Shown here: positions 23,369 to 31,579 of the stretch, piece after piece
Layout of the letters: every line of letters begins with the position of its first letter
Numbering within the stretch: the stretch's first letter is position 1
Assembly: GCF_036327755.1 (NCBI RefSeq)
Contig: NZ_CP109596.1
Span: 2,604,001 to 2,668,000 of the forward strand
DNA from: Nocardia sp. NBC_01503
GTDB lineage: Bacteria > Actinomycetota > Actinomycetes > Mycobacteriales > Mycobacteriaceae
DNA length: 64,000 nt
Direction: 5' to 3'
Notes under the pieces: model-generated
The model's input: the letters and a program-made list of their open reading frames with translations, nothing else
Told to the model about the DNA's origin: nothing
Database searches by the model: none
Made by a program: the position numbers and the translations under genes

Positions 23369-25297
23369 CTATTCCGCCTCTCCGGCGCCGTCCCGCACGG
23401 GGGCGAGGTCGGCAGTGCTGTAATACTTTTCGAGTTCGTGGAGGTCGAACAACTGGAGCAGATCGGTGCGCATGGGCACCTGATCCTCCGGTGTGACGAG
23501 TACCGACGGCACCGTGAAACCGATTTCGTCCGAATCGATTCGGCAGACCAGCAGTTTGTTGCGCCACGCCGGATCCATCCCCGGATGGTCGTCGCGGGTG
23601 TGCCCGCCGCGAGATTCGGTGCGCTGCAACGCGGCCTGCGCCACGCATTCGCTGATGAGCAGCATGTTCCGCAGATCCAGGGCCAGATGCCAGCCCGGAT
23701 TGAACTGCCGATGCCCCTCGACGGTGACGCCGTCGTAGCGGTCGCGCAGTTCGGACAGCTTCTCGATGGCCTGCTGCAGCTCACCCTCCTTGCGGATGAT
23801 GCCGACCAGATCGTTCATGGTCTGCTGCAGATCCAGGTGCATGCTGTACGGGTTCTCGCCCGGCCCGTCGCTGGGCGGATCGAACGGTGCCACAGCGGCT
23901 TTCGCGGCGGCGGCGATATCGGTGTCGGAGATCTTGGGGCGTCCGGGCAGCTGCTCCACATAGGTGGCCGCGCCCAGTCCGGCACGCCGGCCGAAGACGA
24001 GCAGATCCGAGAGCGAGTTGCCGCCGAGCCGGTTGGAGCCGTGCATACCGCCGGAACACTCACCGGCGGCGAACAATCCGGGCACGGTGGCCGCACCGGT
24101 ATCGGGATCGACCTCGATACCACCCATGACGTAGTGGCAGGTCGGCCCGACCTCCATGGCCTCTTTGGTGATATCCACATCCGCCAGCTCCAGGAACTGG
24201 TGATGCATCGAGGGCAGCCGCTTCTTGATCTCCGCGGCGGGCAGCCGGGACGAAATGTCCAGGTACACACCGCCGTGCTCGGTTCCGCGCCCCGCCTTGA
24301 CCTCTTCGTTGATGGCGCGGGCGACCTCATCGCGGGGGAGTAGATCAGGGGTGCGGCGCGCGGAGTCGTTGTCCTTCAACCACTGATCGGCCTCCTCCTC
24401 GGATTCGGCGTACTGCCCCTTGAAGACTCCGGGGATGTAGTCGAACATGAAGCGCTTGCCGTCGGAGTTCTTCAGTACGCCACCGTCGCCGCGCACACCC
24501 TCGGTGACGAGAATGCCCTTCACGCTGGGCGGCCAGACCATGCCGGTCGGATGGAACTGCAGGAACTCCATATTGATGAGCGTCGCGCCCGCGCGCAGTG
24601 CGAGCGCGTGCCCGTCGCCGGTGTACTCCCAGGAATTGGAGGTCACCTTGTAGGATTTGCCGATTCCGCCGGTGGCCAGCACCACCGCGGGCGTCTCGAA
24701 CAGGACGAACCGGCCCGACTCCCGCCAGTAGCCGAACGCGCCGGAGATCTTGTCGCCGTCCTTGAGCAGTTCGGTGATGGTCAACTCGGCGAAGACCTTG
24801 ATGCGCGCCTCGTAATCACCGGTGGCCGCGAAGTCCTCCTGCTGCAGCGAGACGATCTTCTGCTGCATGGTGCGGATGAGCTCGAGCCCGGTGCGGTCGC
24901 CGACGTGCGCGAGCCGCGGATAGGTGTGTCCGCCGAAGTTGCGCTGGCTGATTCGGCCGTCCTTGGTCCGATCGAACAGCGCCCCATAGGTTTCCAGTTC
25001 CCACACCCGGTCGGGGGCCTCCTGCGCGTGCAGTTCGGCCATCCGCCAGTTGTTGAGGAATTTGCCACCGCGCATGGTGTCCTTGAAATGGGTCTGCCAA
25101 TTGTCCTTCTCATTGGCATTTCCCATGGCGGCCGCGCAGCCGCCCTCGGCCATGACGGTGTGCGCCTTGCCGAACAGCGATTTGCACACCACCGCCACCG
25201 ACAGGCCGTGTTCGCGGGCTTCGATGACCGCACGCAGTCCGGCGCCGCCCGCACCGATCACCACGACGTCGTACTTGTGCCGTTCGACTTCAGGCAT
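23369..25297 (-). CDS. sdhA: succinate dehydrogenase flavoprotein subunit (Sdh1 type)
   Basis: A 642-residue FAD-containing catalytic subunit oxidising succinate to fumarate in the TCA cycle, on the inner face of the membrane. The dinucleotide fold is VVVIGAGGAGLRAVIEA (11-27). The likely covalent FAD His is His46 in KAHTVMAEGG. The active-site regions NMEFLQFHPTG and GLFAAGECSGGMHGSNRLGG are intact, and the C-terminal helical domain carries RTESRGGHTRDDHPG. Full family length. It is the middle gene of the sdh operon, 45 bases after the anchor gene and 2 bases before sdhB. Confidence 0.96.
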   Translation of the reverse strand: MPEVERHKYDVVVIGAGGAGLRAVIEAREHGLSVAVVCKSLFGKAHTVMAEGGCAAAMGNANEKDNWQTHFKDTMRGGKFLNNWRMAELHAQEAPDRVWELETYGALFDRTKDGRISQRNFGGHTYPRLAHVGDRTGLELIRTMQQKIVSLQQEDFAATGDYEARIKVFAELTITELLKDGDKISGAFGYWRESGRFVLFETPAVVLATGGIGKSYKVTSNSWEYTGDGHALALRAGATLINMEFLQFHPTGMVWPPSVKGILVTEGVRGDGGVLKNSDGKRFMFDYIPGVFKGQYAESEEEADQWLKDNDSARRTPDLLPRDEVARAINEEVKAGRGTEHGGVYLDISSRLPAAEIKKRLPSMHHQFLELADVDITKEAMEVGPTCHYVMGGIEVDPDTGAATVPGLFAAGECSGGMHGSNRLGGNSLSDLLVFGRRAGLGAATYVEQLPGRPKISDTDIAAAAKAAVAPFDPPSDGPGENPYSMHLDLQQTMNDLVGIIRKEGELQQAIEKLSELRDRYDGVTVEGHRQFNPGWHLALDLRNMLLISECVAQAALQRTESRGGHTRDDHPGMDPAWRNKLLVCRIDSDEIGFTVPSVLVTPEDQVPMRTDLLQLFDLHELEKYYSTADLAPVRDGAGEAE

Positions 25298-25342
25298 GGA
25301 ACCGAATACTCCTGACAGACTTGGGAATTGGGATCAGCGTGA

Positions 25343-26176
25343 TCAGCCGATGAGGCGCGGATCGCTGATGGTGCCGCTCGCGACCAACATGACGTAGAAG
25401 TCGGTGAGGATGAGCGTGCCGAGGGTGGTCCAGGCCAGCAGCATGTGCCGGGTGTTCAGCGCGGAGACCTTGGTCCAGAACCAGTAGCGCACCGGATGCG
25501 CGGAGAAGTGCTTGAGCCGTCCACCCGCGATATGCCGGCAGGAGTGGCAGGAGAGCGTGTACGCCCACAGCAGCAGCGCATTGCCGGTGATGATGATGGT
25601 GCCCAGGCCGATGCCGAAGCCGCCGTCCTTGCCGTGGAACGAGATTGCCGCGTCATAGGTGTTGATCACCGCGATGATCGCCGCCACGAAGAAGAAGTAG
25701 CGGTGCGCGTTCTGGATGATCAGCGGCAGCTTGGTCTCGCCGGTGTACTTCTGATGCGGTTCGGCGACCGCGCAGGCCGGCGGGGAGAACCACACCGCGC
25801 GGTAATAGGCCTTGCGGTAGTAGTAGCAGGTGAGCCGGAACAGCAACAGGAACGGCAACACCAGAAAGCCCAGTGGGATCCACATGGGCAGGTGGCCGAT
25901 CGGCGTGCCGAGGTGACTGGAGCCCTCGACGCACGACGCGCTCAGGCACGGTGAGTAGAACGGCGTCAGGTAGTGGTAGTCGTTCACCCAATAGGCCGCG
26001 CGCGCAAACGATCTCACGGTGGCGTAGATGACGAAGGTGCCCAGGCCCAGCACCGTGACCAGCGGTGGAACCCACCAGCTGTCGGTCCGGAGGGTGCGCG
26101 CGGAGATGGCCGCGCGACCCTTGCTGAATACCCCGGTCGTGCTCGATTCAGGACCCTTGACTGGTGCGGCGCTCAC
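25343..26176 (-). CDS. sdhC: succinate dehydrogenase membrane anchor subunit (Sdh1 type)
   Basis: A 277-residue integral membrane protein with about five hydrophobic helices, longer than the usual four-helix SdhC/SdhD pair and typical of the single-anchor Sdh1 complexes of mycobacteria. His residues suited to haem ligation or quinone sites lie in helices (for example NAHRYFFFVAAI and LSCHSCRHIAGGRLKHF). A CxxC pair sits in CHSCRH. Start GTG 26176 (MSAAPVKGPESSTT) was chosen over an upstream start at 26248 that reads as promoter sequence. It is the first gene of the operon. Menaquinone is the likely acceptor by analogy. Confidence 0.85.
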   Translation of the reverse strand: MSAAPVKGPESSTTGVFSKGRAAISARTLRTDSWWVPPLVTVLGLGTFVIYATVRSFARAAYWVNDYHYLTPFYSPCLSASCVEGSSHLGTPIGHLPMWIPLGFLVLPFLLLFRLTCYYYRKAYYRAVWFSPPACAVAEPHQKYTGETKLPLIIQNAHRYFFFVAAIIAVINTYDAAISFHGKDGGFGIGLGTIIITGNALLLWAYTLSCHSCRHIAGGRLKHFSAHPVRYWFWTKVSALNTRHMLLAWTTLGTLILTDFYVMLVASGTISDPRLIG

Positions 26177-26295
26177 TGCTGGATGCCTCGCTGCTCTACC
26201 CCGTGGAACGTCATCGTTACCTCCGGCATCGAATGTGATGGTGAGCACCCTACGACAGGGCAGCTATCACCCGCGCTCGGTACAGCGAATTCGTG

Positions 26296-26327
26296 ATCGC
26301 GTGATTTGCGCCACAATCGCGTGGTTT
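26296..26327. promoter_or_regulatory. pair of direct repeats in the sdh/thiolase divergent promoter region
   Basis: ATCGCGTGATTT (26296-26307) and ATCGCGTGGTTT (26316-26327) differ at one of 12 positions and are spaced 20 bases start to start, about two helical turns. They lie in the 359-base gap (26177-26535) between sdhC and the thiolase-fold gene. Such spacing fits two regulator dimers on one DNA face. I see no gene in the gap. Confidence 0.45.
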
Positions 26328-26535
26328 CACGGCCGGTCGTTTGATTGGTGAACAAACGGCTATCTCACCAAGAACGTTCGATCACAGGGTGATTCGGACA
26401 TTCCCGAACAAGCGGCGCGCGACCCTCCATTTTCCGTTCGCGCAGCGTCACACGGCAGCAACAACACTGTGGTGACCTTGCCCTGAGCTAGACCCCAGTA
26501 GGGGAGCCGGTGCAGAGCTTGAAGGGAGCCGGTTG

Positions 26536-27936
26536 ATGAGGAGAGCCGCGATTGTGATGCCGATGCGCACACCTGTCGGCCTGCCGGGGGGAGCCCTGGC
26601 AGCAGTTGCGCCGCAACGGTTGATCTCGACGGTGCTGAGCGCGGTGGTGGGCAGGTCGGGAATCGACCCGTATCGCATCGAACAACTCGTCAGCGCCGTC
26701 CCGGATCAGCGCGCCGTGCGGGCCGCGGTCCCCCTCTCCGGGCTGCCGCCCACCATAGGGGAATTCCCCATCGGCGCCGGACCCGGTGGGGGACTGCGCG
26801 CCCTGATCACCGCCGCCATGATGGTGCAGACCGGCTCCGCCGACGTCGTGCTCGCGCTCGGCGCCGAATTCCCCAGCGCCCCAGCGCACTCCGGTGCGCT
26901 GGGAAGTCCCGCACCCTCGACTCCGGCGCGCGGCCGGGGCCCGCTCGGCGCGGGTCCGCTGCCCGCCGGTCCGCGCGGGTTCGCTCCGGCGGGCGGACCC
27001 AACGGCGCACAGCGTGTCCTGCCGCCGCGCGGTGATCTCATGGGTGTCGACACCGGTGAACAGCTCGCGGTCTGGGCCGCGGCCGAATCCCTGCGCACTC
27101 CACGGGAATCCAAGTACGCCGACCTGCTCGCCCAGCACTACGGCATCTCCCGGACGGAGGCCGACCACTACGCCGCCGCCAGTCACCGCCGGGCGGCGCG
27201 GGCGCGGCGGCAGGGCATCTTCGGCGCCGAGACCGCGCCGGTGGTGGTGAACGCGGTGCCCGAGGACGCGAATTCCGGTGTGGTGCAGCTGGTCGACCGG
27301 GACGAGGGCCTGCGTGATGATGTCTCGCCGCGCGCCTTCGCGGTGCTGGAACCGTTTCTGCCCGGCGGTGTGACCACCGTCGGCAACAGCAGCACCCGAA
27401 CCCTGGCGGCCTCGGGCTGCCTGGTGGTGGCGCAGGACCGCCTGGTCGATCTGGGCTTGGAGCCGATGGGCTATCTGGTCGGCTGGGCCGCGGCCACCGG
27501 CGAATTGGAGAGCGCCGTACCCGCGACCGGAATCGCGGTCGGTAAATCCCTGGCGCGCAGCGGTTTCGGACTGGACGAGGTGGATCTGCTGGAGATCGAC
27601 GAATCCAGTGCCGTGGAGGTGCTCGCGCTGACGCGGCTCTGGGAGCGCGAGGGCTGGGAATTCGACGCCGCCGAGCGGTTGAATGTGCACGGCGCTGCCA
27701 TTGCTCTCGGCGATCCGGGCGGTGCGGCGGGCCTGCGCATGGTCACCACCCTGCTGCACGAATTGTCCCGCCGCGAAGGCGGTTACGGCGTGGCCGCGAT
27801 TCCCACCGGTCCATCCGAGGCGCTCGCCGCGGTCTTCGAATCGGCCTATATCGAACAGGTCGCTCCGACCCCGCGCGGCGCGCGTTTCCATGGGGCTCGT
27901 CCACCCCGGCGGTTCGGGCGGCATCGCGCCGGGTAG
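26536..27936 (+). CDS. thiolase-fold protein lacking catalytic residues
   Basis: A 466-residue thiolase superfamily protein. The fold is recognisable from MRRAAIVMPMRTPVG at the start, GGLRALITAAMMVQTGSADV (nucleophile helix), the C-terminal NVHGAAIALGDPGGAAG and GYGVAAIPTGPSEA. Every catalytic position has changed. The nucleophilic Cys of the CGSGL motif is Pro83, the His of GHPxGASG is Asp393, and the late Cys of CIGGG is missing. It is therefore unlikely to cleave or condense acyl-CoA and may bind CoA or another protein. A Pro/Gly/Ala-rich insertion lies at about residues 115-165. Start ATG 26536; a TTG precedes it directly. Confidence 0.82.
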   Translation: MRRAAIVMPMRTPVGLPGGALAAVAPQRLISTVLSAVVGRSGIDPYRIEQLVSAVPDQRAVRAAVPLSGLPPTIGEFPIGAGPGGGLRALITAAMMVQTGSADVVLALGAEFPSAPAHSGALGSPAPSTPARGRGPLGAGPLPAGPRGFAPAGGPNGAQRVLPPRGDLMGVDTGEQLAVWAAAESLRTPRESKYADLLAQHYGISRTEADHYAAASHRRAARARRQGIFGAETAPVVVNAVPEDANSGVVQLVDRDEGLRDDVSPRAFAVLEPFLPGGVTTVGNSSTRTLAASGCLVVAQDRLVDLGLEPMGYLVGWAAATGELESAVPATGIAVGKSLARSGFGLDEVDLLEIDESSAVEVLALTRLWEREGWEFDAAERLNVHGAAIALGDPGGAAGLRMVTTLLHELSRREGGYGVAAIPTGPSEALAAVFESAYIEQVAPTPRGARFHGARPPRRFGRHRAG

Positions 27937-28142
27937 CGCATGCGACACGCCGTTCAACACGCCGATTATTGCTGCTGAACGGAAGTGATTCGCGGCCCCC
28001 GCTAGCACGGTGGGCACGGTAGCGGAAGCCAATGGTTTCGGGGGTGTCATTCCCCCATGTCCTGCTCAGCCGAACCCATTGAAATTGCTGAAGGTTTGCT
28101 TCATCGATCGTGAGCTTGTCGAAGAAATTTGGGCGATATGCC

Positions 28143-28171
28143 TTGATCATAAAGTGGTCGCTTGCTATGTT
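28143..28171 (+). promoter_or_regulatory. sigma-70-like promoter for the twin small peptides
   Basis: TTGATC (28143-28148) and TATGTT (28166-28171) are separated by 17 bases. Transcription would start near 28178, leaving a leader of about 90 bases before the first peptide ATG. The remainder of the 331-base gap 27937-28267 contains no convincing gene; its local AT content is higher than in the surrounding genes. Confidence 0.5.
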
Positions 28172-28267
28172 GCCTGCGTCACGTTCATTGGTGAATGTGG
28201 CCGTTTCTCTTTGCGGGCAGGCGCCGTTCGCACGGGGCAACGATTAACGCGCACAAGGAGATTCACC

Positions 28268-28384
28268 ATGGGTTCGTTGAGTGATCTGCTCGGCTCCATT
28301 ATCCCGGCTCTCGGTTCCGCGGTCGCGGGCGACGGCCTGCTGGACACCTTCCTCGGCTCGCTGGCCAAATTCCGCGGCCAGTAA
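28268..28384 (+). CDS. 38-residue hydrophobic peptide, first of a tandem pair
   Basis: ATG 28268 has the strong ribosome binding site AAGGAG 8 bases upstream. The 38-residue product begins MGSLSDLLGSIIPALGSAVA and ends LLDTFLGSLAKFRGQ. It has no signal peptide. It forms an amphipathic or hydrophobic helix with regularly spaced Leu/Ile and small residues, ending in a basic tail. The second peptide, also exactly 38 residues, starts MGSLWDVLG, so the two share MGSLxDxLG and probably arose by duplication. Size, pairing and the adjacent mycolyltransferase gene recall the corynebacterial PorA/PorH cell-wall channel peptides, which are exported without signal sequence and O-mycoloylated. That role is an inference. 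Confidence 0.75.
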   Translation: MGSLSDLLGSIIPALGSAVAGDGLLDTFLGSLAKFRGQ

Positions 28385-28444
28385 CAAGCCATTTCGACAA
28401 TTCACCTGCATCTCGAGCACCACAAGCACGCAAGGAGCAAGACC

Positions 28445-28561
28445 ATGGGATCTCTCTGGGATGTCCTCGGTAAGGGCAGCGGCAGCCTCGGCAGTGTCGG
28501 CACCACCATCGTGAACGCGCTGATCACGCTGAGCGGCGGCACCCCCGCCGCGGGCAAGTAA
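28445..28561 (+). CDS. 38-residue peptide, second of a tandem pair
   Basis: ATG 28445 with ribosome binding site AAGGAG 9 bases upstream. The product begins MGSLWDVLGKGSGSLGSVGT and ends TIVNALITLSGGTPAAGK. It is the same length as its neighbour and shares the opening MGSLxDxLG, but is richer in Gly/Ser/Thr, giving several hydroxyl residues that could carry acyl groups. Sixty bases separate it from the first peptide, and 89 bases separate it from the mycolyltransferase ATG, on the same strand. No signal peptide or Cys. Possible two-component channel or surface peptide; not a recognised family by sequence alone. Confidence 0.75.
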   Translation: MGSLWDVLGKGSGSLGSVGTTIVNALITLSGGTPAAGK

Positions 28562-28650
28562 ACAGTAGACGAGTAGTTCGACAATCGATTACGGGGGCGT
28601 GCCGCAGCGGTGCGCCCCCTTGGTGATGGTGCAGGGGCACAGGCGATTTC

Positions 28651-29664
28651 ATGAGAACCTTCCAGTTGACTCTGCTGTTGACCGCGGCCCTGCTGTGGCC
28701 CCTGTGCGCGCCCGCCGCGGCGCCGGCGCAGGCCACTCCGGCCCGGTTGATCTCGCAGGCGCCCGGTGCGGGGCGGCTGATCCAGATCAACGTCTACTCC
28801 CCGGCCATGGATCGTGAGATCCCACTACAGGTGCTGCGGCCCGAGGACACCTCGACTCCGGCGCCAACGCTGTACCTGCTCAATGGCGCGGGTGGTGGTG
28901 AGGACGCCGCGAGTTGGGTCGCGCAGACCGATCTGAACGGTTTCTTCGCGGACAAACACGTGAATATCGTCGTCCCGATGGAGGGCGCGTTCAGCTACTA
29001 CACCGACTGGCAGCAGGACGACCCCGGCCTCGGCAAATTCCTCGGCAACAACGGCCGGAACAAATGGGCCACCTTCCTCACCCGGGAGCTGCCGCCGGTC
29101 ATCGACCGCGCCTTCGGCACCGATGGCGTGAACGCGCTGGCGGGCATCTCCATGGCGGGCACCTCCGTGCTCGACCTGGCCATCCAGGCGCCCGAGCTGT
29201 ATCGCGGCGTCGCCGCCTACAGCGGCTGCGCCATGACGAGTGATCCACTGGGACAATCGTTCATCTCGTTCGTCATCAGCCTCGGCACCGGGCGCGCGCA
29301 GAATATGTGGGGTCCGCTCGACGGCCCGGGGTGGCGCGAACACGATGTACTGCTCAATGCCGATCGACTGCCGAATATCCCGATGTACATCTCCAGTGGC
29401 ACCGGACTGCCCGGCCCGCACGACACCCTCGCCGATGCGACCGTACGGCAGAACACCAAGACCCTGGCCAATCAGATGCTGCTCGGCGGCGGTATCGAGG
29501 CCGCGACGCACTACTGCACCACCCGGCTCGAGGAGCGCACCCGCGCCCTGGGACGCACCGACATCACCTACAACCTCGATGAGTCGGGCACCCACTCCTG
29601 GGGCTACTGGCAGGACGAACTGCACCGGTCCTGGCCGGTGCTCAGTGGTGCGCTAGGTCTGTGA
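28651..29664 (+). CDS. antigen 85-like secreted mycolyltransferase/esterase
   Basis: A 337-residue secreted alpha/beta hydrolase of the Ag85/corynomycolyl transferase family. A signal peptide spans residues 1-28 (MRTFQLTLLLTAALLWPLCA, cleavage near AQA). The nucleophile is Ser167 in AGISMAG and the catalytic His is in the THSWGYW segment (about His314). A family-typical MEGAFSYYTDWQ strand lies at 110-121. Enzymes of this family transfer mycolic acids between trehalose mycolates and arabinogalactan, or onto proteins. It follows the twin peptides on the same strand. Its last 12 bases overlap the 3' end of the convergent wax synthase gene. Confidence 0.88.
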   Translation: MRTFQLTLLLTAALLWPLCAPAAAPAQATPARLISQAPGAGRLIQINVYSPAMDREIPLQVLRPEDTSTPAPTLYLLNGAGGGEDAASWVAQTDLNGFFADKHVNIVVPMEGAFSYYTDWQQDDPGLGKFLGNNGRNKWATFLTRELPPVIDRAFGTDGVNALAGISMAGTSVLDLAIQAPELYRGVAAYSGCAMTSDPLGQSFISFVISLGTGRAQNMWGPLDGPGWREHDVLLNADRLPNIPMYISSGTGLPGPHDTLADATVRQNTKTLANQMLLGGGIEAATHYCTTRLEERTRALGRTDITYNLDESGTHSWGYWQDELHRSWPVLSGALGL

Positions 29665-31089
29665 AAGGTCCTGCACCCGTTGTGATTCCAGCCGTGCGCG
29701 CTGCGCTTCCAGGGCCTGCCGCAGCCGCTCGAAGGAGCGCAGCAGCAGCTCCGCGTAGTGCCCGGTATCGGGCAGCATGGTGGTGTCGGCGCTGAAGCTG
29801 ATGATCAGCTCGTCACCCTGCGAGCTGATCAGATGCCGCAGACCGTCCCCATCCATGATGGGCAGCGCCCCGAACGCGCTGAGCATGGGCGCGCCCAGGA
29901 ACTCCAGCCGCTCGGCCACCGGCGGCACATTGCTGACGGTGGTGTTCGACAGCGGCACCATGGCCACCTCGTCGAATTGTCTACGCGCGCGGCCCCATCC
30001 GGCCAATCGCAGCAGCCAGGCCGGGGAGGTCTGCACCCGCTCGGCCTGCCGCAGCACCGCCGGATCCGCGCCGCGCTGCTTCTCCCGCCGCGCCGAATCG
30101 CGAATGGCGAGCAGTCGCTCCACCGGATCGGCGATATCGGTGTGCAGATCGATGGACATCTGGGTGAGCTGATTCGCCGAATTCCAGTGTGCGAGGCCGC
30201 GCATGGAGCGCGGCACCATGGCCGCGAGCGAGCCCTCCGGTGTTTCGCCGTGTTCCTCCAGATAGCTGGCCAGCGCGTCGGAGACGACGGTCAGCACCAG
30301 ATCATTGACCGTAATCCGCTCCACCGAAGCGGCTTTCGTCTTCAGTACCTCCGCCATCGGCAGACGCAGCAGATCGAAGCCGAAGACCGGATCGACGCGC
30401 CGGTTGAAGCGGGTGGCGGGTCGCAGAGCCAATGGTTCGGGGAGCGCCTGCGCCGCGGTCGCCCGGGTGCGCCGCAGTCCGATCGCGAAACGTGCCATGC
30501 GATAGGGGAATACGGCCGCGGCCTTAGCGAAGGCCCGGCGTGGCGACCACTCCCGGGTAACGGCCGGAGCGTCCGTCGCGGGAAGCTCACCTCCGTCGAA
30601 CAGCCGAAGTTCGAGCTCGCGGGTCGCCATACCGTCGCCCGCGCTGTGATGGAATCCGAGCAGTACCAGCGTCACCGCGCCGGGCGCTCCCGGATAACCC
30701 GTCACCCGATCGAAAATGTGAATCCGCCACGGTGGCCGATTGAGATCCATTCGGGTGGCGGCGATCTCGGCGATACGCGGTCGCGCCGCGGCCCAATCCC
30801 GATGCGGTTCCAGCCGGACGTGCCGGTCGATATCGAAATCCGAATCGTGCACCCAGTACGGCAGATCCAGATCCCAGGGCACCCGGGCCAATCGCCGTTG
30901 GAAGAGCCGGAAATGGCCGAGACGCGCACGGACCCAGGGGATTACATTCGCGGCGTCGGGCGCGACGGCTCCGGACGCGGTCGCGTCGAAGGCGTAGACC
31001 GCGACGATATTCGACGGGTGCCGCTCGAACTCGTCATAGACGAATACGGCGTCACGCGCCGTCAACTGCACTGCGGGGCTCACACACAC
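29653..31089 (-). CDS. wax ester synthase/diacylglycerol acyltransferase (WS/DGAT)
   Basis: A 478-residue acyltransferase of the WS/DGAT family that makes triacylglycerol or wax esters from acyl-CoA. The catalytic HHxxxDG motif is intact as HHSAGDG (residues 147-153). The N-terminal RDAVFVYDEFERHPSNI and the later VSNVPP segment (typical NVPG/P region) agree. Actinobacteria usually hold many copies. Start GTG 31089 or GTG 31083, two codons later. It overlaps the mycolyltransferase gene tail to tail. Membrane association is likely but no clear transmembrane helix is present. Confidence 0.9.
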   Translation of the reverse strand: MCVSPAVQLTARDAVFVYDEFERHPSNIVAVYAFDATASGAVAPDAANVIPWVRARLGHFRLFQRRLARVPWDLDLPYWVHDSDFDIDRHVRLEPHRDWAAARPRIAEIAATRMDLNRPPWRIHIFDRVTGYPGAPGAVTLVLLGFHHSAGDGMATRELELRLFDGGELPATDAPAVTREWSPRRAFAKAAAVFPYRMARFAIGLRRTRATAAQALPEPLALRPATRFNRRVDPVFGFDLLRLPMAEVLKTKAASVERITVNDLVLTVVSDALASYLEEHGETPEGSLAAMVPRSMRGLAHWNSANQLTQMSIDLHTDIADPVERLLAIRDSARREKQRGADPAVLRQAERVQTSPAWLLRLAGWGRARRQFDEVAMVPLSNTTVSNVPPVAERLEFLGAPMLSAFGALPIMDGDGLRHLISSQGDELIISFSADTTMLPDTGHYAELLLRSFERLRQALEAQRARLESQRVQDLSQT

Positions 31090-31155
31090 TCCTGCCCTGG
31101 GACTTCGATGTCCCGGGCGGGAGCTTAGCTGCCCCGAATCGGTTGCGGGGCGGTT

Positions 31156-31443
31156 CTACTTGGTGCGGGGGCGAGAGTGGAATCCCAGGCCCTCGTCCTG
31201 CGCACCCATCCAGGCCGCCTCGTCATGTTTGGCGTCGGGGACGTAGATGGGCTCCTGCTTCTGCCGCGGGGTCTCCGGCGGCGGGGCCTGCTCGAACTCG
31301 TCGGCGTCGATGACGAGCCGCTCCAAATCGTTCTCCAACCGGCGTACCGAACCGGTCTCCCCGTAGTGGGAACGCAATGCGCTGACGCACTGCCGGAGCT
31401 GGCCGACCGTGTAGCGGAGTTCCGCAATCTCGCTGCGTGTCAT
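31156..31443 (-). CDS. conserved-looking small coiled-coil protein
   Basis: A 95-residue acidic protein started at ATG 31443 (MTRSEIAELRYTVGQLRQCV). The first 60 residues form a heptad-like helix (SVRRLENDLERLVIDADEFE) suited to a coiled coil. The C-terminal part is Pro/Glu-rich and ends AAWMGAQDEGLGFHSRPRTK. GAGG precedes the ATG at about 7 bases. I do not know the family, though the WxGAQDEGLGF tail looks conserved in character. It stands alone between WS/DGAT and the hydrolase. Confidence 0.65.
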   Translation of the reverse strand: MTRSEIAELRYTVGQLRQCVSALRSHYGETGSVRRLENDLERLVIDADEFEQAPPPETPRQKQEPIYVPDAKHDEAAWMGAQDEGLGFHSRPRTK

Positions 31444-31538
31444 CGAAAGCCTCCTCGAGCCGTGTGACAGACCACACAATATGATCTACAACACAGTACG
31501 TGAAGATGCTCGGTTCGTCTCGTCGCGGAGCAATATTC

Positions 31539-31566
31539 GCAGGTCGGGGACGTGTCCCCGACCTGC
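31539..31566 (-). terminator. hairpin terminator of the hydrolase gene
   Basis: GCAGGTCGGGGA (31539-31550) pairs perfectly with TCCCCGACCTGC (31555-31566), a 12-bp stem with a 4-base loop, 13 bases after the stop of the minus-strand hydrolase. There is no T-run, as is common in high-GC actinobacteria. Confidence 0.7.
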
Positions 31567-31579
31567 TCCGGTGCCCGGA

